A DNA stretch of 64,000 nt from an uncultured Draconibacterium sp. (GCF_963676735.1 NZ_OY781464.1:1087001-1151000); one strand, 5' to 3'. Positions 26,174 to 36,028 are shown, numbered from the stretch's first letter. Made by a program: numbers and translations. The notes: a model not told the origin generated them from the letters alone.

Positions 26174-28480
26174 TTATTCTACAATAATTTCATCAACAAA
26201 TAGCCAGCCTGGTTTTCCCTCGCCGGCATGGCCTTTGGGGCAACTTGTTAAATGCGCTGCGGTAACACGTACATAACGTCCTTTACCTTTTTTGTTTAGC
26301 ACCAGTTCTTGAGTCTGACGCTCCCCGTCTTTTGCGCTAACCTTGTTTTTTACTGTCCCCAGTTTTTTATAGTTCTGTCCGTCTTCCGAAACTTCAACTG
26401 TAACATGTGTTGGGTAAAAAATCCATGCGCCGTTATCCTGAAGTACTCCGGTGCTTACTTTTGAAAACGATTGCGACTGTTCGAGGTCGATCGTTGCCAC
26501 CAGATCTTTTCCGTTAAATCCTTTCCAGTTGCCATCGTGATGGTCTTTGGAGCCTTTAATTCCGTTTACCAGTGCAAATTCACCACTTGATTCGTAGCTT
26601 TTGCTGTTCGGGTATTTCTGGTTCACTTTGCAGGCAATGGCTTTATGAATAATAAAATCGGTGGCCAGTGGCTGCGATTTCTGTTTTCCGTCCTGAATAA
26701 CAACAGCTTTCACAGTGCCTGATTTCGTGATCGAAAATGCCTGGGTATACTTATTTGATTGTGCGTTTGGTTCCGATCCGTCAATCGTATAAAAAATGTT
26801 GGGATTCCATGCATCGGTGCTTAATGAAACTTTTACCGCCTTGTTTTCAGTATCAAGTTCCGGTTTTGCCGAAACCTGAAATGCACTGGTTGCATAGTTG
26901 ATTCCCAATTTGTCGAATCGTTGGTATTGACTTTCCATTCTTTTTGAGAAATCGCCCCAGTCTTTTACCTCTTTTGGCGACCATAATACTTCTGAAAGGG
27001 CGCTCATACGCGGCATGATCATGTATTCCACATGGCGTCCGTTTGGCATATATTCTGTCCAGATGTTGGCTTGTGCACCAATAATGTGTTCGGCTTCTTG
27101 TGGACTCAATTCTTCAGGCACAGGTTCGTAATGGTATACTTTTTTAAGGGTGATGTTTCCGCCAAAAGCTTTCGGCTCAAGCGAAGGATTGCCCTGATAA
27201 TAATCAAAATAACAATGAGATGTTGGCGACATTACCACATCGTGACCGGCTTTTGCAGCCCTTATGCCCGGATCGGTACCGCGCCACGACATAATGGTTG
27301 CTGTCGGATCCAATCCGCCTTCCAGAATTTCGTCCCAGCCAATTAACTGACGGCCGTTTTTATTCAGGAATTTCTCGATTCGTTTTATAAAATAAGCCTG
27401 CAATTCATGCTCATCTTTTAAGCCTTCGTTGCTCATGCGTTTTTGGCAGAGCGCACATTTTTCCCATTCGGTTTTTGTGGCTTCATCGCCTCCAATGTGA
27501 ATGTATGTTGATGGGAAAAGTACCATAACTTCTGTTAGTACGTCTTCCAAAAAGTGAAACGTTTCTTCTTTTCCGGCACAAAAAATATGCGTGATTGGCC
27601 AAACGCCGCCCGGAGGAACAGGTTTGTATTCGCCGGTACACGAAAACTCGGGATAAGCTGCCAGCGCCGACATCACGTGAGCCGGCATTTCAATTTCAGG
27701 AATTACCGTAACGTGTTTTTTTCGGGCGTATTCAACAATGGCTTTCGCATCTTCCTGTGAATAAAAACCGCCGTATTTTGGTTCATTCTCCTTTACCGGT
27801 TCTTTTCTTGAGTTCCAGTCCAGGTGCGCACGATCGGCACGCCAGGCACCAATTTCAGTAAGTTTGGGATATTTTTTTATTTCTATTCGCCAACCCTGGT
27901 CATCCACCAAATGCCAGTGGAATACATTCATTTTATGCATGGCAATGTAGTCGATGTACTTATAAATAAACTCAACAGGCATAAAGTGGCGCGAAACATC
28001 GAGGTGCAAACCGCGCCAGCCAAATCGTGGATAATCGGTAATTTCCATGCAGGGCAGGGTAGTGCCTTCGTTTGCGGTTAAAAGCTGCCAGATACTTTGC
28101 ATTCCGTAAAATAAACCGGCAGTAGTGTTGGCGTTCAAAAAAACATGGTTGGGCTGAATAGAAAGCGTATAACCTTCGTTCCCGATTTTTGTGTGGAGTG
28201 GATTGTTTAGCTGAATAAGAATATTACCTTTTTTGTTCGATGTTGGTTCTGCAAATTTCGGTGCATTGCCCGTTGCGTTTTTTAAAATGTCACTCGTCAA
28301 ATCAGCAAATTGTTTTTCGATATCGTTTGTGGCATTAAAAAGAACTTTGGTGTTGTTGGTAATTTTAAACTCGCCCTCGCTTGTTACTACCGAAACCGGC
28401 TTTGGTACCATGTTGGCAGATTGGGCAAAGGTGCCAACACTGATTATCATCGCTAAGATGGAAATAAATAGTCGCATCAT
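26174..28480 (-). CDS. GH20 beta-N-acetylhexosaminidase with C-terminal discoidin-like domain
   Basis: Secreted or periplasmic exo-beta-N-acetylhexosaminidase, about 768 residues from the start MMRLFISILAMIISVGTFAQ (ATG complement 28478-28480), which gives a clean Sec signal; the longer reading overlaps the GH2 gene. Domains: GH20b at about 25-145; the GH20 catalytic barrel from DYPRFGWRGLHLDVSRHF with the catalytic Asp332-Glu333 pair in HIGGDEATKTEWE; a CHB_HEX-type segment (NIFYTIDGSEPNAQSNKY); and a C-terminal F5/8 (CBM32-like) domain (KISTGVLQDNGAWIFYPTHV region). It works by substrate-assisted catalysis. It starts 28 bp after the GH2 stop, so the two form an operon acting on Gal-GlcNAc-type chains. 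Confidence 0.93.
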   Translation of the reverse strand: MMRLFISILAMIISVGTFAQSANMVPKPVSVVTSEGEFKITNNTKVLFNATNDIEKQFADLTSDILKNATGNAPKFAEPTSNKKGNILIQLNNPLHTKIGNEGYTLSIQPNHVFLNANTTAGLFYGMQSIWQLLTANEGTTLPCMEITDYPRFGWRGLHLDVSRHFMPVEFIYKYIDYIAMHKMNVFHWHLVDDQGWRIEIKKYPKLTEIGAWRADRAHLDWNSRKEPVKENEPKYGGFYSQEDAKAIVEYARKKHVTVIPEIEMPAHVMSALAAYPEFSCTGEYKPVPPGGVWPITHIFCAGKEETFHFLEDVLTEVMVLFPSTYIHIGGDEATKTEWEKCALCQKRMSNEGLKDEHELQAYFIKRIEKFLNKNGRQLIGWDEILEGGLDPTATIMSWRGTDPGIRAAKAGHDVVMSPTSHCYFDYYQGNPSLEPKAFGGNITLKKVYHYEPVPEELSPQEAEHIIGAQANIWTEYMPNGRHVEYMIMPRMSALSEVLWSPKEVKDWGDFSKRMESQYQRFDKLGINYATSAFQVSAKPELDTENKAVKVSLSTDAWNPNIFYTIDGSEPNAQSNKYTQAFSITKSGTVKAVVIQDGKQKSQPLATDFIIHKAIACKVNQKYPNSKSYESSGEFALVNGIKGSKDHHDGNWKGFNGKDLVATIDLEQSQSFSKVSTGVLQDNGAWIFYPTHVTVEVSEDGQNYKKLGTVKNKVSAKDGERQTQELVLNKKGKGRYVRVTAAHLTSCPKGHAGEGKPGWLFVDEIIVE

Positions 28481-28508
28481 TATTTTGTTTTTATGTGATT
28501 TCTGTGAA

Positions 28509-31500
28509 TTAAAATATCGGCTCAATTGTAAAACTGTACTGGTAATCTTTTGCCCGAATCTGGTATTTATCCATCGGCTGTGCTCCCCATGAATTATCGC
28601 CGCCAACTCCCATCTGAATCAGGTCGGTACAAATAAAAACACCATCTTTCTTTACAATGTCGTTAGTGTGGCGATAATCGTCCATGTCTTCCATGTCAAA
28701 ATCTTCAATAGGATTGTGCAGTGCAGAAAATCCAACTACCGGATTGCCCGAAATTTTTAATCCCAGGCCATTTTCGTTTCTCAACTCGAACCAGCGTACA
28801 TCGGTTTTGTACCCGTTTTCCTGTGGTCGTACATAGTGAAAATACTGATCCTTTACTTTACTTTCGTAAAGGCCAACAAAGGCACTGCTGTTTCTATCAA
28901 TATAATTTTCGTGTGGCCCGCGGCCAAAATATTTCAGATTGTCGAAATTTACCGGCATTTCCCAGCGCATGCCAATACGTGGTATATTTGGAAGTTCAGT
29001 ATTTGATGTTTCAAAACTACTTGAAACCTCAATTCTGCCTGTGCCGTCTACAATCTGTACAATGGCCTGAGTGGTGTCTATCTCCTCAAAAGTGTATTTT
29101 GTAGTCAGGTAAGTTTTACCGTCTTCTGTTTGGAATGCAGTAACGGCTTCTGGCTTTAAGTTTCTTGAAACTTTTCGCCAAATTCCCATCCGTTCAAGCA
29201 TGTTGCTGCCTTTGTCATTGTCGTTGGCAGGGCGCCAGAAATTCACCTGCGGACCTTTTTGAATGAGCTCGGTGCCGTTCATTTTATACGATGAAATTGT
29301 GCCGGTGGCTTTGTCGAAATGAATAGTAAATTGTTTACCAGTAATGATAAATTCGTCGTTTGTTTTTTCCAGTTTCAGCTCCGGGTAAGTGGATTCCTTA
29401 TCATTTGTATTGTTCACAATAACTTTCATTTTAGGAGCAAATTGCTCATGAGCCACTTCAAAACCGGCTTTTCTGAATGGTTTGTCAATTTTTAGTTTTA
29501 CCGAAAAGTCAGTGAAAAATTCATGCGATTCCGGATCATCGAAACTTATTTTTGCCCCGGTGTCAATAAATATATCCCTCGATTCTCCGGGTTTTAAATT
29601 GAAATCCTCAAGAACACCTGAACTCCAATATTTGCCATCGCGGGTGGTAACCCAGCTTATTTCATAATCGCTTAAATCAATAAAATCAAACATATTGGTA
29701 ATTCTGAACTTTCTGTCAATCCTTTCAAACTGCACGTTTTGATAGGCATATTTTACTTCCCAAATAGCAGGATGTGGCGTGTAGTCGGCCGAGATAATTC
29801 CGTTGCAAACAAAGTTATAATCGGTAGGCATGTTTTCGCCGTAATCGCCACCGTAAGCCCAGAACTCAGTTCCGTTGTCGGCCTTTTTTACCAAGGCCTG
29901 ATCGATCCAGTCCCAAATGTAACCACCTTGCAGCTGGTCGCTACGGTCGCGGTTAAACACCTCCCATAAATCAACCAAATTGCCATTGCTGTTTCCCATG
30001 GCGTGTGAATACTCACTGGAAATGTATGGTTTGGTCTGGTGTTTCGATGCGTAATTCTCCAGTGCCTGAACACTTGGGTATTGCGGACAGAAGATGTCGG
30101 TATTATCACCCATAATCGCACGCTCGTATTGAACTGGCCGCGAAGGGTCGCGTTCTTTTATGGCTTTATAAACTGCAGAGAAAACTTCACCGTCGCCGGC
30201 TTCATTTCCCATCGACCATACAATTACACAGGGGTGATTTTTGTCGCGCTCCACCATGCGCATGTTCCGGTCGATGTGTGCTGCAGTCCATTCCGGCTTT
30301 TTGGCCAGCGAATGTTCGCCGTAATACATGCCATGAGATTCAATATTTGCCTCGTTGGTTACATATAAACCGTATTTGTCGCACAAATCGTAAAAACGCT
30401 CGTCGTTGGGGTAGTGGCTGGTGCGCACGGCATTAATGTTGAATTGTTTCATCAAGGCAATTTCTTTTATCATTGCCTCTTCACTAACAACATGCCCCTT
30501 ATATTGATCGTGTTCATGGCGGTTTACCCCTTTTATTGTTACAGGAACGCCGTTGATGTGAAACACCTCGTTAATAATCTCAATCTTTCGGAAACCTATT
30601 TTTGAACTCACAGCTTCAACCGTGTTTCCGTTTTCATCGATTAAACTAATTACCAGCGTATATAAATTAGGTGTTTCAGCAGTCCATTTACTTACATTTT
30701 GAATTACACCATCAGAGAAATGGACAGAGGCATTTTCCTTTCTATTAATTTTTACCTCTTCTTCTCTACTCGATAAAGAATAACCCCCTTCATCAAAAAT
30801 GTCGTATTTAACGGTATAATTTCCTGATTTCAATTTTGCGGTGTGATTACTTAAATCAACATCAAGGCTAAACAGTCCGTTTTTGTATTCTGCGTCAAGG
30901 TCGGGGTGGGCAAAATAGTCGCGGATTCGAACTTTTGGTGTTGAATAAAGATATACATCGCGTTCAATTCCGCTTATTCGCCAAAAATCCTGTGCTTCCA
31001 GGTACGAACCATCCGACCAGCGGTACACTTCTGCCGCCACAATATTTTCACCTTCTTTTAAATATCTTGTGATGTCCCATTCAGCCGGAGTTTTACTTCC
31101 TTGCGAGTAGCCAACTTTTTGGCCGTTAATCCATAAGTAAAAAGCCGATTTAACAGCTCCAAACTGGATAAAAACCTGGCGGTCTTTCCAGCTTTCGGGA
31201 ATAGAAAAGGTTCTTCGGTACGAACCAACCGGATTATAATCGTGTGGTACTTTGCCCGGTTCTGCCGGATATATATCATCAACAAATTTCATCTCAGGCG
31301 AAACAGGTCGTTTGTAATCCGAAAATTCATACTGGTGATTCACATAAATAGGAAAACCATAACCTTCCAGCTCCCAGTTGGCAGGAACAGGAATGTCATC
31401 CCAGCTGGAAACATCGTAATCAGGTTGGTAAAAATCCTTCGGCCGGTCGGCAGGTTTTCTTACCCAATTGAATTTCCAGGTACCACTTAGTGTTTCATAA

Positions 31501-31685
31501 TAAACTGATTGATGCGGTTTTTGGGTAAAAGCAGCCAACACCGATTCAAATGGCATTAAGCTGGCATGTGGTTTTTCTTTGTTTTTGTCAAATACTGCAG
31601 GGTTTTCCCAGTCGTTTGTTTGATTTTGGGCGAAAACGTTGCAAAAATGAAAAACTGCAAAAAGTAAGATGCAAAATTGTTTCAT
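28509..31685 (-). CDS. GH2 beta-galactosidase (LacZ-type)
   Basis: Large beta-galactosidase-type enzyme of about 1058 residues from the start MKQFCILLFAVFHFCNVFAQ (ATG complement 31683-31685), with a Sec signal; the ORF extension to 31796 is not credible. Order of domains: sugar-binding jelly roll (LSGTWKFNWVRKP, GSYRRTFSIPESW), immunoglobulin-like domain, TIM barrel with acid/base Glu495 in VIVWSMGNEAGDG and nucleophile Glu558 in PYISSEYSHAMGN, further Ig-like domain, and the C-terminal Bgal_small_N domain (NFWRPANDNDKG, GRGPHENYIDR). It is periplasmic and would release terminal beta-galactose. It is first in an operon with GH20. Confidence 0.93.
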   Translation of the reverse strand: MKQFCILLFAVFHFCNVFAQNQTNDWENPAVFDKNKEKPHASLMPFESVLAAFTQKPHQSVYYETLSGTWKFNWVRKPADRPKDFYQPDYDVSSWDDIPVPANWELEGYGFPIYVNHQYEFSDYKRPVSPEMKFVDDIYPAEPGKVPHDYNPVGSYRRTFSIPESWKDRQVFIQFGAVKSAFYLWINGQKVGYSQGSKTPAEWDITRYLKEGENIVAAEVYRWSDGSYLEAQDFWRISGIERDVYLYSTPKVRIRDYFAHPDLDAEYKNGLFSLDVDLSNHTAKLKSGNYTVKYDIFDEGGYSLSSREEEVKINRKENASVHFSDGVIQNVSKWTAETPNLYTLVISLIDENGNTVEAVSSKIGFRKIEIINEVFHINGVPVTIKGVNRHEHDQYKGHVVSEEAMIKEIALMKQFNINAVRTSHYPNDERFYDLCDKYGLYVTNEANIESHGMYYGEHSLAKKPEWTAAHIDRNMRMVERDKNHPCVIVWSMGNEAGDGEVFSAVYKAIKERDPSRPVQYERAIMGDNTDIFCPQYPSVQALENYASKHQTKPYISSEYSHAMGNSNGNLVDLWEVFNRDRSDQLQGGYIWDWIDQALVKKADNGTEFWAYGGDYGENMPTDYNFVCNGIISADYTPHPAIWEVKYAYQNVQFERIDRKFRITNMFDFIDLSDYEISWVTTRDGKYWSSGVLEDFNLKPGESRDIFIDTGAKISFDDPESHEFFTDFSVKLKIDKPFRKAGFEVAHEQFAPKMKVIVNNTNDKESTYPELKLEKTNDEFIITGKQFTIHFDKATGTISSYKMNGTELIQKGPQVNFWRPANDNDKGSNMLERMGIWRKVSRNLKPEAVTAFQTEDGKTYLTTKYTFEEIDTTQAIVQIVDGTGRIEVSSSFETSNTELPNIPRIGMRWEMPVNFDNLKYFGRGPHENYIDRNSSAFVGLYESKVKDQYFHYVRPQENGYKTDVRWFELRNENGLGLKISGNPVVGFSALHNPIEDFDMEDMDDYRHTNDIVKKDGVFICTDLIQMGVGGDNSWGAQPMDKYQIRAKDYQYSFTIEPIF

Positions 31686-31924
31686 GGTTTTAAAAAAAAT
31701 TTTAAAGTAGTATCGAAATAGCCTAATAAATTCCAAAGATAGTTTTTTTTGGGTGGATTGTTTAACTTCATTTTGAGGGAATTTACTACCTCCCAAAAAT
31801 TTGTTTTAAGTTTTATGTGTTTTTAAGTTTTTTTAACAAAGCTGCTTATTGTTCAAGTTTCAGTATATCAGGTGTTTAATGTTTTGTTCGTTTTGGCTTG
31901 AATGATTTTAAACAGTATTTAAAA

Positions 31925-31956
31925 TTTGTGAGATTTAAAATATAGTTCTACTTTCG
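31925..31956 (+). promoter_or_regulatory. Promoter of the hexuronate operon (uxaE)
   Basis: A TTTG -33 element (31925-31928) and a TACTTTCG -7 box (31949-31956, one mismatch to TAnnTTTG) with a 20-base spacer. The leader to the ATG at 32008 is about 45 bases. The remainder of 31686-32007 shows nothing else I can name. Confidence 0.55.
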
Positions 31957-31968
31957 TGCACGTACACG
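31955..31968. promoter_or_regulatory. Candidate operator at the uxaE start site
   Basis: CGTGCACGTACACG is a 14-bp palindrome with a single mismatched pair and a central CG. It begins on the last two bases of the -7 box, a position suited to repression. LacI-family operators often have a central CG; the regulator is not in the window. Confidence 0.4.
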
Positions 31969-32007
31969 GAAAATTATTTTTCAAAATAATATAACTAAAC
32001 TAGTATC

Positions 32008-33255
32008 ATGGAATTCGGAAAATACAGTTTTGGAGTGGGCGACCGCTTCAATCATGAAGGAGAAGCACAACTTCGTGCATTAATTAGAGCTAATCAAAAA
32101 GGAATTGCGGTTACCCCGGTATGGAATAAATCAAACCGCGAACACGACATTGTTCATTCAGAACCGTCTGGAACTCGTGTTGAAGCAGATGAAGCAACAA
32201 AAGCTTTGGGCTGGGATAAGCCCTATTTTGTTGATGCCGATCATATTAACCTTGGTAATGTAGACCGATTTATTGCTCATTCCGACTTTTTTACACTTGA
32301 TGTAGCCATGTATATTGGCAACGAGTCTTCTGCTGATGATGTAGATGCTTTCAAGGCATCATGCGCTGCATTGGGGGCCAAAGTTACTATTCCGGGAATT
32401 GATGAAGCCATTGAGATTTCGGAACAACTATTGGAGGAAGTGGCCACAAAATACCTTGCAGCGATTAAAGAAGCCGGAAAAATATATCGCCACATTGAAG
32501 CAGCTAAAGGCAAAGGAAACTTTGTTACTGAAGTATCGATGGATGAGGTAGAAGCACCGCAAACACCGGTTGAACTATTTTTTATTTTGAAAATGATTGC
32601 CGACGAAAATATTCCAGCTCAGACAATTGCGCCAAAATTTACAGGGCGATTTAACAAAGGTGTTGACTATGTAGGTGACGCCACTCAGTTTGCCAAAGAA
32701 TTTGAACAGGACGTGTTGGTAATTGATTATGCGGTTAAAGCCTTTGGTTTACCCTCTGATTTAAAACTAAGTGTACATTCAGGTTCGGATAAGTTTACCA
32801 TTTACCCCATAATGGCCGAAATAATAAAGAAATACGACAAAGGATTACATGTAAAAACTGCCGGTACAACGTGGCTGGAAGAGGTAATTGGCCTGGCAAT
32901 TTCGGGCGATGAAGGTTTAGTGGTAGCCAAAGAGATTTATACCAAAGCACTGCAACGAAAAGAAGAACTTTGTGGGCCTTATGCCGATGTAATTGATATA
33001 GACGATGCACAACTGCCTTCGGCTGAAGAGGTTGCTTCATGGTCGGGAGAGAAGTTTGGTAACACATTGCGCCACATCCCGGGGCATGCCGATTACAATG
33101 CAAATTTCCGTCAACTCATACATGTAGGATATAAAGTTGCAGCCGAAATGGGTGAAAATTATACCGGTCTCTTAAAAAAACACGCCGATGTAGTTGGTGG
33201 CTGTGTTGAAGAGAATATTTACGACAGACATTTAAAACGTTTATTTGATTTATAA
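32008..33255 (+). CDS. uxaE: Tagaturonate epimerase
   Basis: Cytosolic epimerase of the UxaE family (415 residues) that interconverts D-tagaturonate and D-fructuronate, joining galacturonate breakdown to the glucuronate branch. The N-terminus MEFGKYSFGVGDRFNHEGEA is characteristic; other family stretches are VTPVWNKSNREHDIVHSEP, GTRVEADEATKALGWDKPYF and KLSVHSGSDKFTIYPIM, the last with a likely metal-binding His. It is first in the operon with uxaC 45 bp later, then kdgK, eda and exuT, the setting expected. UxaE replaces the UxaB/UxaA branch of Escherichia coli. Start codon ATG. Confidence 0.85.
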   Translation: MEFGKYSFGVGDRFNHEGEAQLRALIRANQKGIAVTPVWNKSNREHDIVHSEPSGTRVEADEATKALGWDKPYFVDADHINLGNVDRFIAHSDFFTLDVAMYIGNESSADDVDAFKASCAALGAKVTIPGIDEAIEISEQLLEEVATKYLAAIKEAGKIYRHIEAAKGKGNFVTEVSMDEVEAPQTPVELFFILKMIADENIPAQTIAPKFTGRFNKGVDYVGDATQFAKEFEQDVLVIDYAVKAFGLPSDLKLSVHSGSDKFTIYPIMAEIIKKYDKGLHVKTAGTTWLEEVIGLAISGDEGLVVAKEIYTKALQRKEELCGPYADVIDIDDAQLPSAEEVASWSGEKFGNTLRHIPGHADYNANFRQLIHVGYKVAAEMGENYTGLLKKHADVVGGCVEENIYDRHLKRLFDL

Positions 33256-33300
33256 AAATCTGAATTTTCGGGAAGCCGAATTCTTACTTATATTTTTGTT

Positions 33301-34701
33301 ATGAAACAATTTATGGATAAAGATTTCCTGTTGCAAAGCAATGTTGCGAAGGAATTGTACCACGAACATGCGGCTAAAATGCCCATTTTTGATTATCACT
33401 GTCATATTAATCCAAAAGAAATTGCAGAAGACAAGCAATACAATAATTTGACTGAAATATGGTTGTATGGCGACCATTATAAGTGGCGCGGTATGCGAAC
33501 CAATGGCGTTGATGAACGGTATTGTACAGGTGATGCCAGCGACTGGGAAAAATTTGAGAAATGGGCGGAGACTGTGCCACATACCCTACGCAATCCTTTA
33601 TTTCACTGGACACACCTGGAACTGAAAAAGTTCTTTGGAATAGATAAAGTACTAAGTCCGGCAACGGCCAAAGAAATTTGGGAAGAATGTAATGCCAAAT
33701 TACAAACACCAGAATATTCTTGTCGGGGAATTATTAAAATGGCAAATGTACATACCATTTGTACCACTGATGATCCGGTTGATTCTTTGGAATACCACCG
33801 TGCCATTAAAGCCGATGGTTTTGAAACTGCAGTTTTACCAGCATGGCGCCCTGATAAAGCCATGGCTGTTGAAAATGCAGCAAGTTATAACGATTACCTG
33901 AAACAGTTGGAAGAAGCTGCTAATATGAATATTGGTAGCTTCGCCGACCTGATGGATGCTCTGGATAATCGTCATGAATTCTTCCATCAGAATGGCTGCC
34001 GTTTAAGCGACCATGGTCTTGAAACCGTATTGGCAGAAGACTATACAGAAGCTGAAATTGAAAAAATATTTGCTAAAGTGCGGTCGGGCAACGAGTTATC
34101 AAAAGAAGAAATTTTGAAATTCCAGTCGTGTATGTTATACGAATTTGGGATTATGGATCATTCCCGTGGCTGGACTCAACAGTTCCATCTGGGAGCCTTA
34201 AGAAACAACAACACTCGTTTGTTTAACAAACTTGGCCCCGATACCGGATTTGATTCAATTGGTGATTTTGAAGTTGCACGTCCACTTTCGAAACTATTGA
34301 ATCGCCTTGACTTGGAAGATAAACTGTCAAAAACAATTCTATACAACCTTAATCCGCGCGATAACGAACTAATTGCAACAATGATAGGGAACTATCAGGA
34401 TGGTTCTGTGCCTGGAAAAATGCAGTTCGGATCCGGATGGTGGTTTCTCGATCAGAAAGACGGAATGGAAAAACAAATGCAGGCCTTGTCGAACCTTGGT
34501 TTGCTGAGTCGTTTTGTAGGAATGTTAACCGATTCGCGCAGCTTTTTATCGTACACCCGCCACGAGTATTTCCGCAGAACCCTATGTAACTTGCTGGGTA
34601 ATGATGTTGAGAACGGCGAAATTCCATACAACAAGGAATTGTTGGGCAACATGGTTGAGAATATTAGTTTTAATAATGCCAAGGCTTATTTTAATTTTTA
34701 G
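33301..34701 (+). CDS. uxaC: Glucuronate isomerase
   Basis: Uronate isomerase (466 residues; E. coli UxaC about 470) of the amidohydrolase superfamily. It converts D-glucuronate to D-fructuronate and D-galacturonate to D-tagaturonate, the entry step of the pathway. The metal-binding HxH lies early in FDYHCHINPKEIAED. The family stretches TNGVDERYCTGDASDWEKF, TTDDPVDSLEYHR and LTDSRSFLSYTRHEYFRR are all present, and the length is complete. It follows uxaE by 45 bp and is probably co-transcribed; kdgK follows after 162 bp that contain a further promoter. Confidence 0.96.
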   Translation: MKQFMDKDFLLQSNVAKELYHEHAAKMPIFDYHCHINPKEIAEDKQYNNLTEIWLYGDHYKWRGMRTNGVDERYCTGDASDWEKFEKWAETVPHTLRNPLFHWTHLELKKFFGIDKVLSPATAKEIWEECNAKLQTPEYSCRGIIKMANVHTICTTDDPVDSLEYHRAIKADGFETAVLPAWRPDKAMAVENAASYNDYLKQLEEAANMNIGSFADLMDALDNRHEFFHQNGCRLSDHGLETVLAEDYTEAEIEKIFAKVRSGNELSKEEILKFQSCMLYEFGIMDHSRGWTQQFHLGALRNNNTRLFNKLGPDTGFDSIGDFEVARPLSKLLNRLDLEDKLSKTILYNLNPRDNELIATMIGNYQDGSVPGKMQFGSGWWFLDQKDGMEKQMQALSNLGLLSRFVGMLTDSRSFLSYTRHEYFRRTLCNLLGNDVENGEIPYNKELLGNMVENISFNNAKAYFNF

Positions 34702-34754
34702 TAAAAACGATTTGATTTTTAACGACTTTTAAGCGTTATATTTTGGTGGAAGTA

Positions 34755-34774
34755 TATTTTTGCAATCGATTGCA
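34755..34774 (+). promoter_or_regulatory. kdgK promoter -7 box with perfect 14-bp palindrome
   Basis: TATTTTTG (34755-34762, exact TAnnTTTG) overlaps by two bases the perfect palindrome TGCAATCGATTGCA (34761-34774). The palindrome has the central CG of LacI-family operators. The geometry is the same as at uxaE. No -33 TTTG at the expected spacing. Confidence 0.5.
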
Positions 34775-34863
34775 TTGCGGAGTATCCCAAATCTTTGCAA
34801 GAGAGAAATAAATTCTGCTTCGTTGGGATAAGTTCCATCTTATATCTATAGAATAAAAACAAC

Positions 34864-35964
34864 ATGACTAAAATGAAAATCAAATCAAAATCAGAATGCA
34901 CTTACGATTGCATCTCGTTGGGTGAAGTAATGTTAAGGCTCGACCCGGGCGAGGGCCGTATAAGAACAACCCGACAGTTTCGTGCCTGGGAAGGCGGTGG
35001 CGAATACAATGTATCGCGTGGACTGAGAAGGTGTTTTGGCAAGAAAACAGCAATTATTACAGCGCTGGCCGATAACGAAGTTGGTGCTTTGGTTGAAGAC
35101 TTTATGCTGCAAGGCGGCCTTGATACTCAGTTTGTAAAATGGGTGCCTTACGATGGTTGTGGGCGAACAGTTCGCAACGGGCTGAATTTTACCGAACGTG
35201 GTTTTGGTATCCGTGGTGCCAAAGGTGTTTCCGACCGTGGCAATACAGCTGCGTCACAGCTAAAACCGGGCGATATTGACTGGGAATACATTTTCGGAAC
35301 ACTTGGTGTACGCTGGATGCACACGGGTGGTATTTTCGCAGCACTTTCTGAAACAGCAGCCGAAACCGTAATTGAAGCGGTAAAAGTGGCTAAAAAATAC
35401 GGTACCATCGTATCGTACGATTTAAACTACCGCCCATCGTTATGGAAAGCTATTGGTGGCGAGGCAAAAGCACAGGAAGTAAACCGCGAGATTGCTAAGT
35501 ACGTAGATGTAATGATTGGCAACGAAGAAGATTTTACGGCATGTTTGGGCTTGGAAGTTGCCGGTAACGAAGAGAACCTTAAAGAACTGGATTTGTCGGG
35601 CTACAAAAGCATGATAAAAACGGCCTTGAAAGAATTTCCGAATTTCCAGGTAATTGCCACAACGCTGCGTACGGTAAAAACAGCAACGGTAAACTCGTGG
35701 GGAGCCATTTGTTATTCCGAAGGCGTAATTCACGAAGCTGAGCACCGCGAAGATTTGGAGATTATGGACCGCGTAGGTGGCGGCGACAGTTTTGCATCGG
35801 GCTTAATTTACGGTTTTCTTGAATTTAACGACGGAGCAAAAGCAGTAGAATACGGTGCCGCACACGGAGCTTTGGCCATGACAACGCCGGGCGATACTAC
35901 CATGGCAACACTCTCGGAAGTGGAAAAAATTATTGGCGGTGGAAGCGCACGGGTAGACAGATAA
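34864..35964 (+). CDS. kdgK: 2-keto-3-deoxygluconate kinase (PfkB family)
   Basis: Ribokinase/PfkB-fold sugar kinase of 366 residues that phosphorylates 2-keto-3-deoxygluconate to KDPG. N-terminal substrate-binding strands are CISLGEVMLRLDPGEGRI and WEGGGEYNVSRGLRRCFG. The catalytic signature lies near the C-terminus as RVGGGDSFASGLIYG, in which GGGD replaces the usual GAGD but the Asp base is kept. SYDLNYRPSLW is the typical KdgK motif after the central sheet. It is slightly longer than the usual 310-345. It is followed by eda after about 95 bp, so the pair makes KDG into pyruvate and glyceraldehyde 3-phosphate. It has its own promoter and a palindromic operator. Confidence 0.9.
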   Translation: MTKMKIKSKSECTYDCISLGEVMLRLDPGEGRIRTTRQFRAWEGGGEYNVSRGLRRCFGKKTAIITALADNEVGALVEDFMLQGGLDTQFVKWVPYDGCGRTVRNGLNFTERGFGIRGAKGVSDRGNTAASQLKPGDIDWEYIFGTLGVRWMHTGGIFAALSETAAETVIEAVKVAKKYGTIVSYDLNYRPSLWKAIGGEAKAQEVNREIAKYVDVMIGNEEDFTACLGLEVAGNEENLKELDLSGYKSMIKTALKEFPNFQVIATTLRTVKTATVNSWGAICYSEGVIHEAEHREDLEIMDRVGGGDSFASGLIYGFLEFNDGAKAVEYGAAHGALAMTTPGDTTMATLSEVEKIIGGGSARVDR

Positions 35965-36020
35965 ACAAGAAAAAAGGCAAAAACGAGGAATTATAAAGGG
36001 ACAGTCAATAGTTAAAATAG

Positions 36021-36028
36021 TACTTTTG
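36021..36028 (+). promoter_or_regulatory. -7 promoter box upstream of eda
   Basis: TACTTTTG matches TAnnTTTG exactly, 32 bp before the eda ATG. The upstream -33 element is not evident; it may be an internal promoter of the operon. Confidence 0.4.
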
